The position numbers and the translations under genes were made by a program. Shown here one piece after another: positions 12,682-26,995 of a stretch of DNA of 64,000 nucleotides (position 1 is its first letter; every line of letters begins with the position of its first letter). Origin of the DNA: Muraenolepis orangiensis (Eukaryota > Chordata > Actinopteri > Gadiformes > Muraenolepididae); the NCBI GenBank assembly GCA_027704905.1, contig CM051018.1:19123866-19187865 (forward strand), written 5' to 3'. The notes under the pieces were generated by a model. The model had not been told where the DNA came from and did not search any database. It worked only from the letters and a program-made list of their open reading frames with translations.

Positions 12682-13272
12682 CGCCATCGCCGGCCTGATA
12701 CCATGCCCCTCCTCGGCGGCCCACGCCATGGCCGGCCTGATACCATGCCCCTCCTCAGCGGCCCACGCCATCGCCGGCCTGATACCATGCCCCTCCTCAG
12801 CGGCCCACGCCATCGCCGGCCTGATACCATGCCCCTCCTCGGCGGCCCCCGCCATCGCCGGCCTGATACCATGCCCCTCCTCGGCGGCCCCCGCCATCGC
12901 CGGCCTGATACCATGCCCCTCCTCGGCGGCCCACGCCATCGCCGGCCTGATACCATGCCCCTCCTCGGCGGCCCCCGCCATCGCCGGCCTGATACCATGC
13001 CCCTCCTCAGCGGCCCACGCCATCGCCGGCCTGATACCATGCCCCTCCTCAGCGGCCCACGCCATCGCTGGCCTGATACCATGCCCCTCCTCGGCGGCCC
13101 CCGCCATCGCCGGCCTGATACCATGCCCCTCCTCGGCGGCCCACGCCATCGCCGGCCTGATACCATGCCCCTCCTCAGCGGCCCCCGCCATCGCCGGCCT
13201 GATACCATGCCCCTCCTCAGCGGCCCACGCCATCGCCGGCCTGATACCATGCCCCTCCTCGGCGGCCCACGA
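12682..13272 (+). repeat. 42-bp minisatellite, 14 copies
   Basis: The unit includes gataccatgcccctcctc, gcggccc and gccatcgccggcctg, and recurs every 42 bp (for example gatacc at 12697 and 12739). Copies differ at a few positions (cggcgg/cagcgg, ccacgcc/cccgcc, tcgcc/tggcc). Because 42 is divisible by three, frames stay open on both strands. The resulting proteins are repeat artefacts within the neurexin intron. Confidence 0.95.
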
Positions 13273-13373
13273 CACACACTCACTCCAAGTGGCCGCAAAA
13301 TTGCCAACCCCTCTGACCGGTTTTCCTTTTTACGTCCCGTTTCTTTCTCCCGTTTTCTCATATCCCTCAAGTC

Positions 13374-13394
13374 TCTCTCTCTCTCTCTCTCTCT

Positions 13395-13453
<59 letters not shown>
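13374..13453 (+). repeat. (CT)n microsatellite
   Basis: CT array about 100 bp after the 42-bp minisatellite. Confidence 0.97.
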
Positions 13454-13454
<1 letters not shown>

Positions 13455-13829
13455 ACGCCTGGCCGGCCAAGTGCGGAAACGATACGAAAGCCATAAGACA
13501 GAGAGAGAGGAAACATAAGCCCTGGTCGCTGCAGTGGATGAGCAAAACCAAAACAAAAAAAACCTTGATGAAATAGAAAAAAAGTCCCTTGTTTTGGTCC
13601 CGATCGAGAGCGAGCGGTCCCCCTCCCCCACCCCCCTCCCCCCTCTTCCCTCACCATCACACTGCCATCCTTCAAAAGTCCCCCCTCCCCCCTGAGTTCG
13701 CTTGTGCCGCTTCACAAGTGCACCCCTGCTATGTTGCGATGAAACAAGGCGCCACTCGAAGGTCATTTTCTACATGTCTAATTTTACCCTTGAGTAGAGC
13801 GCAAGCATTATTTTAAACACTTGTTTCAG

Positions 13830-13955
<126 letters not shown>

Positions 13956-14515
13956 CTCCCTCCCTCGCTGTTTATGTGCCACCATTCCGAGGTGATGCAG
14001 GGGTGATAAAAAGGATAGGCAGGTGTAATTTTTTTGCCACGAGGTCCTTATTGCGTTCCTCATGAAGGGGGTGTGGGGGGGGGGGGGGGGGTGAGGGGGG
14101 TGGGGGGTTGCTGGGACTGTACCAGACCAGTAGGTGTTGAGATATATGAGGCGCACAGCCTCATATATAGGCCTTCCTCCTGTTAGTGCTAGCTGCAGGG
14201 CAACCCAGTGACCCTCTACCAGAGGGCAGAAGGCCCTGCGTAGGACATGGACGGGGTGTCCACCTGTAGGGTGGAGTGGGCTTTCCGGGGTGTTGGTGGA
14301 TCAAGCAGTGAGTTCAGAGAGCGGAGGGGGGGCGGGGGGTGTGGAGGGGGGGGGGGGGGGGGGGGGGGTATTCTGGAGCAGGTGTTCACAGTATTTCCGC
14401 CATCCCCGGCGCCAACGGGGTGCCAATCTACACCATCTCCAGGGTGACGGAAGTGACAAACCCCTCAGTGCTCTGAGGACTGCTCTAACACCGGTAGCAG
14501 CATGGGGTGTTACCC

Positions 14516-14516
<1 letters not shown>

Positions 14517-14602
<86 letters not shown>

Positions 14603-14628
14603 TGTGTGCGTGTGTGTGTGTGTGTGCC
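14517..14628 (+). repeat. (GT)n microsatellite
   Basis: GT array with a few gcgc/tgcg interruptions near its 3' end. Confidence 0.97.
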
Positions 14629-14677
14629 TGCCATCTCCTCGCAAGAGAAAACGTCCAAGGCCTTGGATAGAACGCAT

Positions 14678-14781
<104 letters not shown>

Positions 14782-14946
14782 CCTTTCTCCTCCAATCACC
14801 TGCTGGTGTTATCTACCCTTTTGACTTTTTGACCCCCTAAGCAAAGAGCTGATAGCGGGAAAAAGCAAAACAGGTAACTCACTGGAAATGCCCGGGCAAT
14901 GGCTCACACTGGAAGTAGCCATGTCAGCCGGTCGGACCGTGGTGGT

Positions 14947-16800
<1,854 letters not shown>

Positions 16801-16806
16801 TGGAGG

Positions 16807-16895
16807 GGTTAGTTAGTGCGTTGGACTCCCAGACGAAAGATTCTGGGTTCAAACTAGTAGGCATCCATGAGGCCAGATGCCTCACCCCCTAATAA
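16807..16895 (+). mobile_element. degenerate tRNA-derived SINE head
   Basis: An A-box-like ttagtgcgttggact is followed by a B-box-like ggttcaaact at 16846. No 3' tail is recognised, so this is a truncated or old copy in the last neurexin intron. Confidence 0.5.
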
Positions 16896-17185
16896 CCAAA
16901 CACGACTTGACAACTTCATTTATGAATGATGAATGATAAAGAGTGCTAGTAGTGGGTTTGGGTGTGGTTTTCTTTGAATGTACCTAGAATGCACTGGCAT
17001 TTAGTAAAAGCCTGGAGACCCGGTGAAGTTAAAACAGAAAGCACAGATCCCTTCTTCCAGGTGACGGTTTTAAACTAAAATGACGTTTCGAAGAAAAAAA
17101 CCACGACGATGAATCGTATCCTTCTTTTCATTCTCCCCCCCCCCTTACCCCCCTTACCCCCCCCCCCCCCCTTTCCTTTCGGCAG

Positions 17186-17505
17186 CGAACCCCACGGGCG
17201 CAAGTCCCAAGGGCTACCCGGGCACGTCGGAGGTGTTCCGGGAGTCCAGCAGCACCACCGGCATGGTGGTGGGCATCGTGGCGGCCGCCGCCCTCTGCAT
17301 CCTCATCCTGCTGTACGCCATGTACAAGTACCGCAACCGCGACGAGGGCTCCTACAGCGTGGACGAGACCGGCAACTACATCAGAAACTCGGCCCCGCAG
17401 GCCAACGGCAGCGTGGTCAAGGAGAACAACGCCAAGCCCAGCAGCAACCCGGTGAAGGCCTCGGGCAAGGGCAAGAAAAACAAGGACAAGGAGTACTACG
17501 TGTGA
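17186..17505 (+). CDS. nrxn1: neurexin terminal exon: stalk end, transmembrane helix, cytoplasmic tail
   Basis: The exon follows a pyrimidine-rich acceptor ending ggcag at 17185. Its first two bases complete an Ala codon split with the exon at 5233, giving ANPTGASPKG and the family hallmark RESSSTTGMVVG. The 105 following residues contain a transmembrane helix at about residues 26-46 (GIVAAAALCILILLYAMY), then KYRNRDEGSY, the juxtamembrane part of the tail known to bind protein 4.1 in this family. The tail ends KKNKDKEYYV, the class II PDZ ligand bound by CASK, Mint and syntenin. The stop is TGA at 17503-17505. The membrane segment and C-terminus are essentially identical to other vertebrate neurexins. 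The middle of the tail (SVDETGNYIRNSAPQANG and after) differs from what I recall of mammalian NRXN1, which suits a fish-specific duplicate. The exon is GC-rich with G/C at most third positions, unlike its AT-rich and repeat-rich surroundings. Confidence 0.95.
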
Positions 17506-17514
17506 CGTGGCTCT

Positions 17515-17515
17515 C

Positions 17516-17553
<38 letters not shown>
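17515..17553 (+). repeat. (CT)n array ten bases after the neurexin stop
   Basis: Short CT array opening the 3' UTR. A second one lies at 17740-17778. Confidence 0.95.
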
Positions 17554-17555
<2 letters not shown>

Positions 17556-17624
17556 CCGAAGGTGCTGGTGGTCCAGGGTCAGTACCCGGACCAGGATTCC
17601 ACCACTTCCGACTATCCGCAACGA

Positions 17625-17625
<1 letters not shown>

Positions 17626-17690
<65 letters not shown>
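17626..17690 (+). repeat. (CA)n array in neurexin 3' UTR
   Basis: About 32 CA units. CA-rich RNA is a known hnRNP L ligand; any role here is inferred. Confidence 0.95.
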
Positions 17691-17691
<1 letters not shown>

Positions 17692-17736
17692 CAGGAGATC
17701 CTCGTGTGTACAGTATACAACAAAATACAAATGATT

Positions 17737-17781
<45 letters not shown>

Positions 17782-17842
17782 CGGTTTTTCGGTTGCTTTA
17801 TTTTTTTATATTTGTTTAGTTTTTAGTTTTTTTTCCGGGAAG

Positions 17843-17998
17843 ATGGCTACGCTGAACGAAGACTATATGAACGATCCTGCTTTAGACTCAATTCAAGGAA
17901 ACGATGAAATGGGATTTGCACTCGGATGTGCTGACAAGACTGTAAGTCAGACGGGAAGTGCAATACCGACTAATAGACTAAATACAATAGCTATCTAA
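17843..17998 (+). CDS. 51-codon small ORF in the neurexin 3' UTR
   Basis: ATG at 17843 lies in a favourable context (purine at -3, G at +4: aagATGG) and opens a 51-residue frame ending TAA at 17996. The product starts MATLNEDYMNDPALDSIQGN and is acidic and not low-complexity, in contrast to the repeats just upstream. Within it, aagact is followed by gtaagt at 17942, a consensus splice donor, so the piece could instead be a first exon of a transcript. I do not recognise the peptide. Translation is unproven and conservation would decide. Confidence 0.25.
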   Translation: MATLNEDYMNDPALDSIQGNDEMGFALGCADKTVSQTGSAIPTNRLNTIAI

Positions 17999-18706
17999 CA
18001 CCCGTCTATGATACGTTTCCTTGGACTAAACTGATGCTATTACAACTGTCGTGTTTCTGGCAGAGTGAGGGAAATAACAGACATTTCAAGGAACTCTCAG
18101 CATTACAAAAATAATGTCCTCATTAACATTGCCTGTGTTTGTGTTGTTGAGACTTTTTTTTCTATGAGCAAATGACACAATGCATATATACGTGAATAAA
18201 GAGAAAAAAAAACGCTAGTAATATACTTTGGATGAAGAGCTAAATGAAATTAAAAAATATCTGTATGGTAACAAAGGGAAAGAAAAAAATTAAGAATGAA
18301 AGCTGATGGTTTTGATGAATCAGCCAATCAATGAGCACTCCAAAAGGCAGTTATGGTGGACAAAAGGACTCAAACATTACTACTGACTGAGCCTATTTCA
18401 ATGCAACCTTCACTTTACCAGATGAACATGTCCATTGTGCCAGTATGAATTCGGGAGGCCTTCGATTTCCACATCTCTCTCATGTGAAGTCAAAGTGCTT
18501 TTCTCCAAATTCCCGTGGACTAAAAAAAAGGATCATTTTGAGGGGAAGGGTCCATGCACGCAGAATTATATTATTACAGTACATATGTTTATATACAGTT
18601 AAAAAAACACATCTAAATGTGCTTTATGGACTGTGAACAAAGTGGTGTTTTTCTAGCCTGTTGTATAGATGATGCAAACTATAACTGCTCCTCGACCCAG
18701 TTTTGG

Positions 18707-18712
18707 AATAAA
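18707..18712 (+). promoter_or_regulatory. candidate polyadenylation signal AATAAA
   Basis: Canonical AATAAA in ttttggaataaaaccttg, about 1.2 kb after the neurexin stop. Another AATAAA is at 18195-18200. Which one is used cannot be told from sequence alone. Confidence 0.45.
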
Positions 18713-19108
18713 ACCTTGAAAACGGACAAAAAAAAAATTACGACGTAAGTGTTAAGTGTTGCTAGACCTAGAGGATTTTAAGACATCTGCGATATATATT
18801 TTTCTTTATTTGGATTCTTTCCGATTTCCCTCCTCCCTCCTTTTTACATGTGTTCCTACATAGTTTTTTGATACGGAAGCGACCCCTTGAGATAGACCAC
18901 CCCTGGGCCCAGTGTGAGCCCCTAACCCATCCTTATACACGTTATACAGCTCAAAGGCTCAAAGGATACCGGTAGAATCACTGCCTCCCAGCTCAATCCT
19001 GACTTAAAAAAAGACCTACATATGCGAAGAAGTGAACATAAAGAATGTGTGCGCAAAGTTGTCGGATGATGCCAACGAATGCTATTGACCGTGACTGTGT
19101 TAACTTGC

Positions 19109-19109
<1 letters not shown>

Positions 19110-19202
<93 letters not shown>

Positions 19203-19242
19203 GTGCGTGCGTGCGTGCGTGCGTGTGTGTGTGTGTGTGTGT
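19110..19242 (+). repeat. (GT)n microsatellite with GC interruptions
   Basis: GT array ending in gtgcgtgc units. Confidence 0.97.
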
Positions 19243-21029
19243 TTCCGAAATGGTATTACAGTATTATATGGCTGTCCATCGTATGCTTGGGTTGAAAAAA
19301 AAAGAAAAATGGTCAAGGCAGATAGTTTCAAGTCGGTCTTCATCTCATCTGTCCTGTGTTGGTCCCGCTATTCCTGTCGATCAACTCTGCTTTTGTTTTG
19401 TTTAAGAAAACTGTACTTTGAAAGAGTATGAGGAACGTGATCATAAAACATAAATGATAATGATTATACATTCTTTGTTTGCTGTTTTCTTTTTAATTTT
19501 TTTTTTACATTTTTTTTTCAGTGTTTTTATGTTCAAATGTAACACTTCTTAAATGTCATCCGAGTGAAATTTATTATAAAAAAATTAGTTTTGAAAAATC
19601 TAACGAACAAATGAATAAAATATTACTTCAGTGAATTCATGTATTTCTATGATGGAAAAAAATAATCTATCAAGGTAATATGCATTACTTCTGTCCAAAT
19701 GGCCTAACGTCGAGGATACAGTTACATTGATTTCTCTGTTCTGTCAGGTTTTCCTTTCAAGCTCCTTGAGTTGCTATTAAAGTAAAATGCCTAAACATGT
19801 TCTCAGTGTAAGGTGGGATGCTTGAAAAGCGGAGACTCTCCAGGTCAGCTCTAGTATTACAAAGTACTTGGCTGTTCTCCGATACTTTCCAGCCAAAATA
19901 ATATTGACAGTTGGAATTACATTTCTCCAGGGAATTACATGGTACCATGTCTGAAAGCTTTAGCTAGTGCCACATTTCACCAGAGCTGTGTAAGACTGCG
20001 TAGCACAATTGAACACAAAAATAGCCTGACCCTTATCTTTCAAATGGTTTGAAGGCATTTTGAATAGAAAAAAGGATATATCAAATATGTATATTTCCGT
20101 TGGTCCCCAAAGGAAATATAATGCAGCCTCAATCCCCAACCTACATTTCAAGAATTTTGCAAGTTAACATTTAAGATCCATGTGCCAATGCTTTTTTTAA
20201 GTATGTGTCACAAAATACATCTGCATTGGACTATACTGTAGATACCGTTTTTTCAGATAACCATATTTTGACAGGATATTAATGTCCTAGTTGGCATTCT
20301 TTGGAATTGATATTCACCAAACTTTCCATGAGATTAAATGTGATGGTTGTATCTTTTTTTGAGAAGGTTTTAACCAAAAAACATTATTTTCTTCCCAACA
20401 ACTTACCAAACTACTAAATGTGCATGTTCTTTGGTAATAAATTGTATCATAGCATTCCTAAATCAAAAATAAGGCTATTACTATTTCCGGAAATTTATAA
20501 TAATTATTCAAAAACTCTATCACTTTCTAAGTCTCGTACAGCAGCTTAATTTGTTTTACCAACTTGGTACTTATGCTATAGTACCAAGTTGTATGACCAA
20601 TGAATGGGGCTGTTATTAATCATAATACTTTTATTATTTACACAAGGAGCCCTATGAGGAAACTATAATTTAAGTGTGCAAATGACAAAGGCTTTTTGAG
20701 GCCGTTTTTTAACAGATTTCAGACCTGACTAAGATCCAGGTTCAAAGTAGGCTACTTTATTACTCATGGGAAATTGTTTGTCACAATTGCTCTGGTCAAC
20801 GATCGAAAAATAAGAATAAAATCTGCATAGAAGAGTAAAAGGGTGTATGTATCCAGCCTTTACAAGCCACACTAGATCAAACCAGAGAGTCGTGACCATA
20901 TCTAATTCCTTCCCTGTAAACCTTAGTTTTTCAGAGTGGGAAGTATAAACTGTGAGTCGTACAAAAGTGACTTTGTTGACTGGCCTATGAGTGATTGTTT
21001 TTTGGCTGACATGGTGGGCTCGCGGAGCT
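19243..21029. other. AT-rich intergenic sequence, no gene seen
   Basis: No coding exon, RNA gene or named repeat recognised. A perfect 11-bp inverted repeat is listed separately. Confidence 0.5.
20560..20591. repeat. short perfect hairpin
   Basis: caacttggtac and gtaccaagttg flank a 10-base spacer, an 11-bp perfect inverted repeat. No T run follows, so it is not a typical terminator. Confidence 0.7.
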
Positions 21030-21085
21030 CTGTATATATATAGATATCTATATATAGATATATAGATATCAATATATATGTGTGT
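21030..21085 (+). repeat. AT-rich palindromic tract
   Basis: Repeated tatagatatctata units form overlapping palindromes before a short tg run. A near-identical motif occurs at 46525-46580. Confidence 0.8.
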
Positions 21086-21248
21086 GTGTTTCGCCCCAGG
21101 ACATTAAAGTTGCAGCACCCTGCAGGTCTGTCAAGTAAGGATTAAGATACTTGAATTCAGCAAAATGACATCAAAATGAGGTCAACTCAACATGTGCCTT
21201 ACAATGGCACTACTTTCAGAACCCCAGACAATATGTACAAATCAATAA

Positions 21249-21285
<37 letters not shown>
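21249..21285 (+). repeat. (CA)n microsatellite
   Basis: About 18 CA units. Confidence 0.95.
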
Positions 21286-21287
<2 letters not shown>

Positions 21288-21465
21288 TGCAATGTCGAAA
21301 TAGGCTTCTCTAAACAGACCTCCTTTCCACAAAAAGCCTGAAAATATATAATATATCCAGTAAGGAAAACCTCAGGGATAAATACACTTCTTTTTTTTAG
21401 CATAACACAACAACAGTTTCTCCATTCATCTCATACCTTCATCTTCCGTCTCCATCTCTCACACA

Positions 21466-21582
21466 TACACGCACGCACACACGCACACGCACGCACACGC
21501 ACACGCACACGCACAGCACACGCACACGCACACGCACACGCACACGCACACGCACACGCACACGCAACGCACACACACACAT
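21466..21582 (+). repeat. (CACACG)n repeat
   Basis: cacacg/cgcaca hexamers with two frame breaks. Alternating purine-pyrimidine and CpG-containing. Confidence 0.95.
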
Positions 21583-22568
21583 TGAATTTCCCTCACTTGT
21601 TTGCATTCGCACGATGCAAACTAACTAGGTTATTTTCCAAGATTGGGAAGGCTTCCTTTTAATTGGACACACTTATGCAATTCCACTTTTCTCCAATTAC
21701 CCAGTTTGCCTGTTCAAATGTCCTTTGCCCGATTCAGAGACACATTTTGTTGGTTTTTGTCCTCAAACTGCATCAGACTGAATCCATCTAATTGATTTTC
21801 CTCGCCGACTGTTTACAGACTCATCCAGTTCCACCAATGGTGAAGGTCACAAGAAAAACTGTTTGGATGAAGTACTAAATATGTAAATATGTAAATTAAA
21901 ACTAAAAACCGAATACTCTCCATCAAGGAAAACCTTTTTTGGGATGTCCTAAAAAAGCTTAATGTGATAACAGCTTAATGAGGCAAAACAATATTTAATT
22001 CAAACCTATAGCACCATGAGACTTAAAAAACGAAGCCTAATGTGGTTAAATGATCCTAAATAAAGTCAGAATAAGCTAAAATCCATACCAGTAAACACTC
22101 CATCATGTGGACTTGTTATGATATGAAAATCCAAATCTTTTTGGAAATACTTCAATCGTATACGTATATGGAAATATTCATCCTTTCATTCATCCAGTCA
22201 TCGGATGTATGTAAGACAAAAGTCTGCTGAACATTTTGGGTCCAAAGAAAATTTGTAAGCAGGTGAAAGAAACTATTGAAAATGAACTGAATGAGCTAAA
22301 TGTGGATCAATGGGCTTTAACCGACTAACAGAAATTGAAAACATGGTGTGGAGGACATCATAAGGTTTCTAAATTCCGAACATTTGAAAAATTTGTAAAT
22401 GTGGCTGAAATTAAGCTTCAACAGGGTTCCCTTACACTTTAATTAAAATTCAATATTTTGACAAATATAATTCTTGAATTTTAAGTGCTCTTAAAATGCA
22501 CTTACAGTTTAGGAAATTGAAAACTGTATATACTTAAGTAGAATTATAATATTATTTATTGAATTTCA
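21583..22568. other. AT-rich intergenic sequence, no gene seen
   Basis: No coding exon, RNA gene or named repeat recognised. Confidence 0.5.
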
Positions 22569-22647
22569 TTTTCTTCTTCTTCTTCTTCTTCTTCTTCTTC
22601 TTCTTCTTCTTCTTCTTCTTCTTCTTCTTCTTCTTCTTCTTCTTCTT

Positions 22648-22677
<30 letters not shown>
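22569..22677 (+). repeat. (CTT)n microsatellite
   Basis: About 36 ctt units; the Phe-string open frame is an artefact. The complementary GAA tract occurs at 27964-29233. Confidence 0.97.
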
Positions 22678-22678
<1 letters not shown>

Positions 22679-23982
22679 TTATTATTAATTGCACTGAAAA
22701 TGTTGAATGATTTATTTATACTAAATATATATTATGCTTAATCCTTGCTTTTTCCTGTTTTGGTCAAAGTTTTGAGTTAGTTTCCTCTTGGTATTAAATG
22801 ATTTATTCAACATTATATTGGGAGACAACACTTTTTGGAATTTTAGGGCAGTACGCCTGGCAGGTCCCTGTGCCTCCTTTCGCCTGTCACTCCTCAAGCC
22901 AGAGGCAGGGGGGGGGGGGGCGGGGGGGGCAGAGGTCTCCGCTCCAGGGCCCCCAACCTTCCAGCAGAGGGACAGCCCCAGGAGACTGGGGGAGCCAGCC
23001 TGGGCAAGGGCACCAAACACATTCTCCATGCAAAGACGCCATCTATCACCTCTTGACAACTGTAACCTCTTGTTGCCTACATTTCTCCCCCCACATTCCA
23101 GCGTTTACCTCAGCCCTCTGTCCTCGGAGACGCTGCTTCAAATGAAACACTGAGATGGAAGCACGGAGGGGACAGCTTGGGGTTTATTCGCTAAACTTTA
23201 TTTTCCCCTCCCTAGTTGTATGTGTGAAGTTGGCTGTTCGTGTGACTTCTAAGAATGTTGAAATACACTAAAGAGTTGTTGAACACAGTGTGTATTGTTT
23301 CTTCTGTTGGCTAAATGTTAAACGGACATGGTGTGTATTAAACCGGGGTCTACCTAGGAGGGCTTCATTTCATGTTCTGTTATAAAGTTGCGCAGAGAGA
23401 GAATGCCATGCCTTATTTTATCTATTTAGTCTATTTAGTAGCTGTGAGACAGGATTAAGGTCACCAACAATTTAGATACGTCTATTAATGGCCACCAAGC
23501 AGGTTTAAAAATAACATAAATTGACTCGTAATTGCTAAGTTATTGGCATCAATTTACAGATCTGATTAATTAATGAGGATTAAACACCAATTTATGTATT
23601 TTCTTGAAAAGCACAAAAATACAAATCATTTATTTGACATCATGAATTATTACTGTTTGCTGAAAAAAATGTATAGTATTTTTTTTTCAAACCATTCTAA
23701 ATCATTAATCGTTCTGTAGCTTCAGGCTAGCCAAATGAATTAGCACACACACCAGACCCAAGACGAAAGGGCGGTGTTATGGAAAAATTAACAAACAAGA
23801 GAGATTGTAAATTGAGAGTGAAAATGCATTATTAATGAATGTACATCGCTCACTTTTGACAAAGCAATGTTTTTGGAGAACTGGTCATAGAACTGACATG
23901 TCAATCAAGCAATTGACCAATTACAGGCGGGATGGCACAGAGCCTGCAGGGGGTGGAGTTAGGCCTTTTTTCCTACTGAGAT

Positions 23983-24033
23983 ATGCCACCAAAGAAAAAC
24001 GTATTCCCGCCAGTGGATGAAGCTTTCAGAAAG
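23983..24033 (+). other. possible 17-codon first exon (MPPKK...) with strong donor
   Basis: An ATG at 23983 reads MPPKKNVFPPVDEAFRK and is followed at once by gtaagtg, a consensus donor in phase 0. The frame is non-repetitive. No continuing exon was found and I do not recognise a family, although short basic MPPK starts occur in transposon-derived DNA-binding proteins. It may be chance or the first exon of a decayed mobile element gene. Confidence 0.2.
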
Positions 24034-24234
24034 GTAAGTGTATTTCCGCAGTGGCCAGTCTACACTGTGTTGATTTGAAACCTTTACAGACACTTTTTGT
24101 AGGGTTGACTACTGCTTGCCGAGTTTGTGTTCACCAATGACTTGCTTACAGGTCCCTGCCTCCAGCGACATGATTGGTCGAAAAACAAAAACACAAAGCA
24201 AGTGGAATGCCCAGAGTTGGCGTTTGTCTGCCAT

Positions 24235-24262
24235 CAGACTTTAGATTTGAATCTAAAGTCTG
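24235..24262. repeat. 28-bp near-perfect palindrome
   Basis: cagactttagatt and aatctaaagtctg are perfect 13-bp inverted repeats separated by tg. Confidence 0.85.
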
Positions 24263-24521
24263 CTTTATGAGACCAGCCACAATGCAACACAAGAGTCCCA
24301 TTCCTATATAGCGTGCCAGATGCTACTGATTATCTTCATGACGAAGACAGTAGTGAAGATGGGGGATGATGAGGACGATGATGAATCAATTGATTGATTC
24401 CTGCCAGCAGCAGGGACTATCTTTGTCCACAGAATACACAGAATATTTCAGATGCTATTCAATGCCTGCTTCTGGGATCCAGCATAATGTTATAATCAAT
24501 AGTTAATATCATACAATCAAT

Positions 24522-25860
<1,339 letters not shown>

Positions 25861-26995
25861 GGGCTTTTCCATTGGCCATGTCTCATTGAATTGCATTTCC
25901 ATTGCCAGTTTAAACATGCAAAGTTGTACCGAGTCAAGGCCAGATGGACCACTCCCAGAGTCCGGGCCAAAGCATGCCAGACCCGTCTCCAAGCGGGTTG
26001 GGCTGATGTCAGTTCAGCTTCATCATCATTCAGTGACGATTCAGGGTCGAGTTGTCCAAAAAATGTTATGTATTTTTTTAACCACTTTCCAGCTCTGATC
26101 ATGGCTGGCTTATAGGTACTTCCGGGTCATTTCCCTCAGTTAGGAACCTTCCTAAGAAATATAGACTATTCGACCGGATCAGACTCTCTACTGGACAGAT
26201 TCAGCCATCAGTCTCTAGTCTACTGGACAGATTCAGCCATCAGTCTCTAGTCTACTGGGCAGATTCAGACTATAGTCTACTGGACAGATTCAGACTCTAG
26301 GTCTACTGGACAGATTCAGACTAGTTTACTGGACAGATTCAGACTCTAGTCTACTGGACAGATTCAGACTCTAGTTTACTGGACAGATTCAGACTCTAGT
26401 CTACTGGACAGATTCAGACTCAAGTCTACTGGACAGACTCAGCCATCAGTCTCTAGTCTGCTGGACAGATTCAGGATCTAGTTTACTGGACAGATTCAGA
26501 CTCTAGTCTACTGGACAGATTCAGACTCAAGTTTACTGGACAGATTCAGACTCTAGTCTACTGGACAGATTCAGACTCTAGTCTACTCGACAGATTCAGA
26601 CTCTAGGTATACTGGACAGATTCAGACTCTAGGTATACTGGACAGATTCAGACTCTAGTCTACTAGACAGATTCAGACTCTAGGTCTACTGGACAGATTC
26701 AGACTCTAGGTCTACTGGACAGATTCAGACTCTAGTCTACTGGACAGATTTAGACTCTAGTCTACTGGACAGATTCAGACTCTAGTCTACTGGACAGTTT
26801 AATTTAGCAACAGTTTCAGCTTTACATTTTTCCTCAATAAGCGTTAAGATGCTAAGCAAACCAAAATCCATGATGAGTAAGACCGACAACCAACAACACC
26901 AACCAACAACCGTCCAGCGGGTAGCCCTGTTGTAATTGAGAACACCAAGTCAAACCGAGTCAAGCCAAGCCAGCATATGTGTATGGAAAAGGGTC
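25861..26995 (+). mobile_element. non-autonomous DNA transposon with internal minisatellite
   Basis: The left end starts gggcttttccattggcc and the right end finishes gtatggaaaagggtc, an imperfect terminal inverted repeat (ttttccat core). Near both ends sit ccgagtcaag-type motifs (gtaccgagtcaag at 25927; accgagtcaagcc near 26954), which resemble a common fish non-autonomous element. The middle is an array of about 25-bp units (26165-26800). A 90-residue minus-strand frame (26102-25830) has no family I recognise. A clear target site duplication was not found, so the superfamily is open. Confidence 0.55.
26165..26800 (+). repeat. about 25-bp minisatellite (tctactggacagattcagac)
   Basis: More than 20 copies of tactggacagattcagactc with ta or gta variants. 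Some units carry a gccatcagtctc insertion (26208, 26236, 26441). Confidence 0.95.

Larger units (their letters stand above)
17506..18735 (+). other. neurexin 3' untranslated region (end inferred)
   Basis: The region follows the TGA stop directly. It opens with (CT)n at 17515-17553, then (CA)n at about 17626-17690 and (CT)n at 17740-17778, followed by about 950 bp of non-repetitive sequence. Candidate polyadenylation signals AATAAA occur at 18195 and 18707. The second is followed within 25 bases by an A-rich stretch and is the more likely end. A longer UTR is possible. Confidence 0.6.
22685..24521. other. intergenic sequence, no gene supported
   Basis: Includes a GC-rich island at about 22850-23010 with two G runs, AT-rich sequence, a candidate mini-exon at 23983 and a perfect palindrome at 24235-24262. 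Confidence 0.5.

Noticed and set aside
12612..13766. 384-residue and shorter repetitive proteins on both strands
   Set aside because: They translate a 42-bp minisatellite and a CT array in an intron; all frames stay open because the period is divisible by three.
20560..20591. Hairpin as an intrinsic terminator
   Set aside because: No T run follows, and bacterial-type terminators are not expected in this genome.
26165..26800. CRISPR-like appearance of regularly repeated units, also at 52557-53147 and 58705-59064
   Set aside because: Units are directly tandem without unique spacers, no cas genes are present, and the context is a vertebrate genome.
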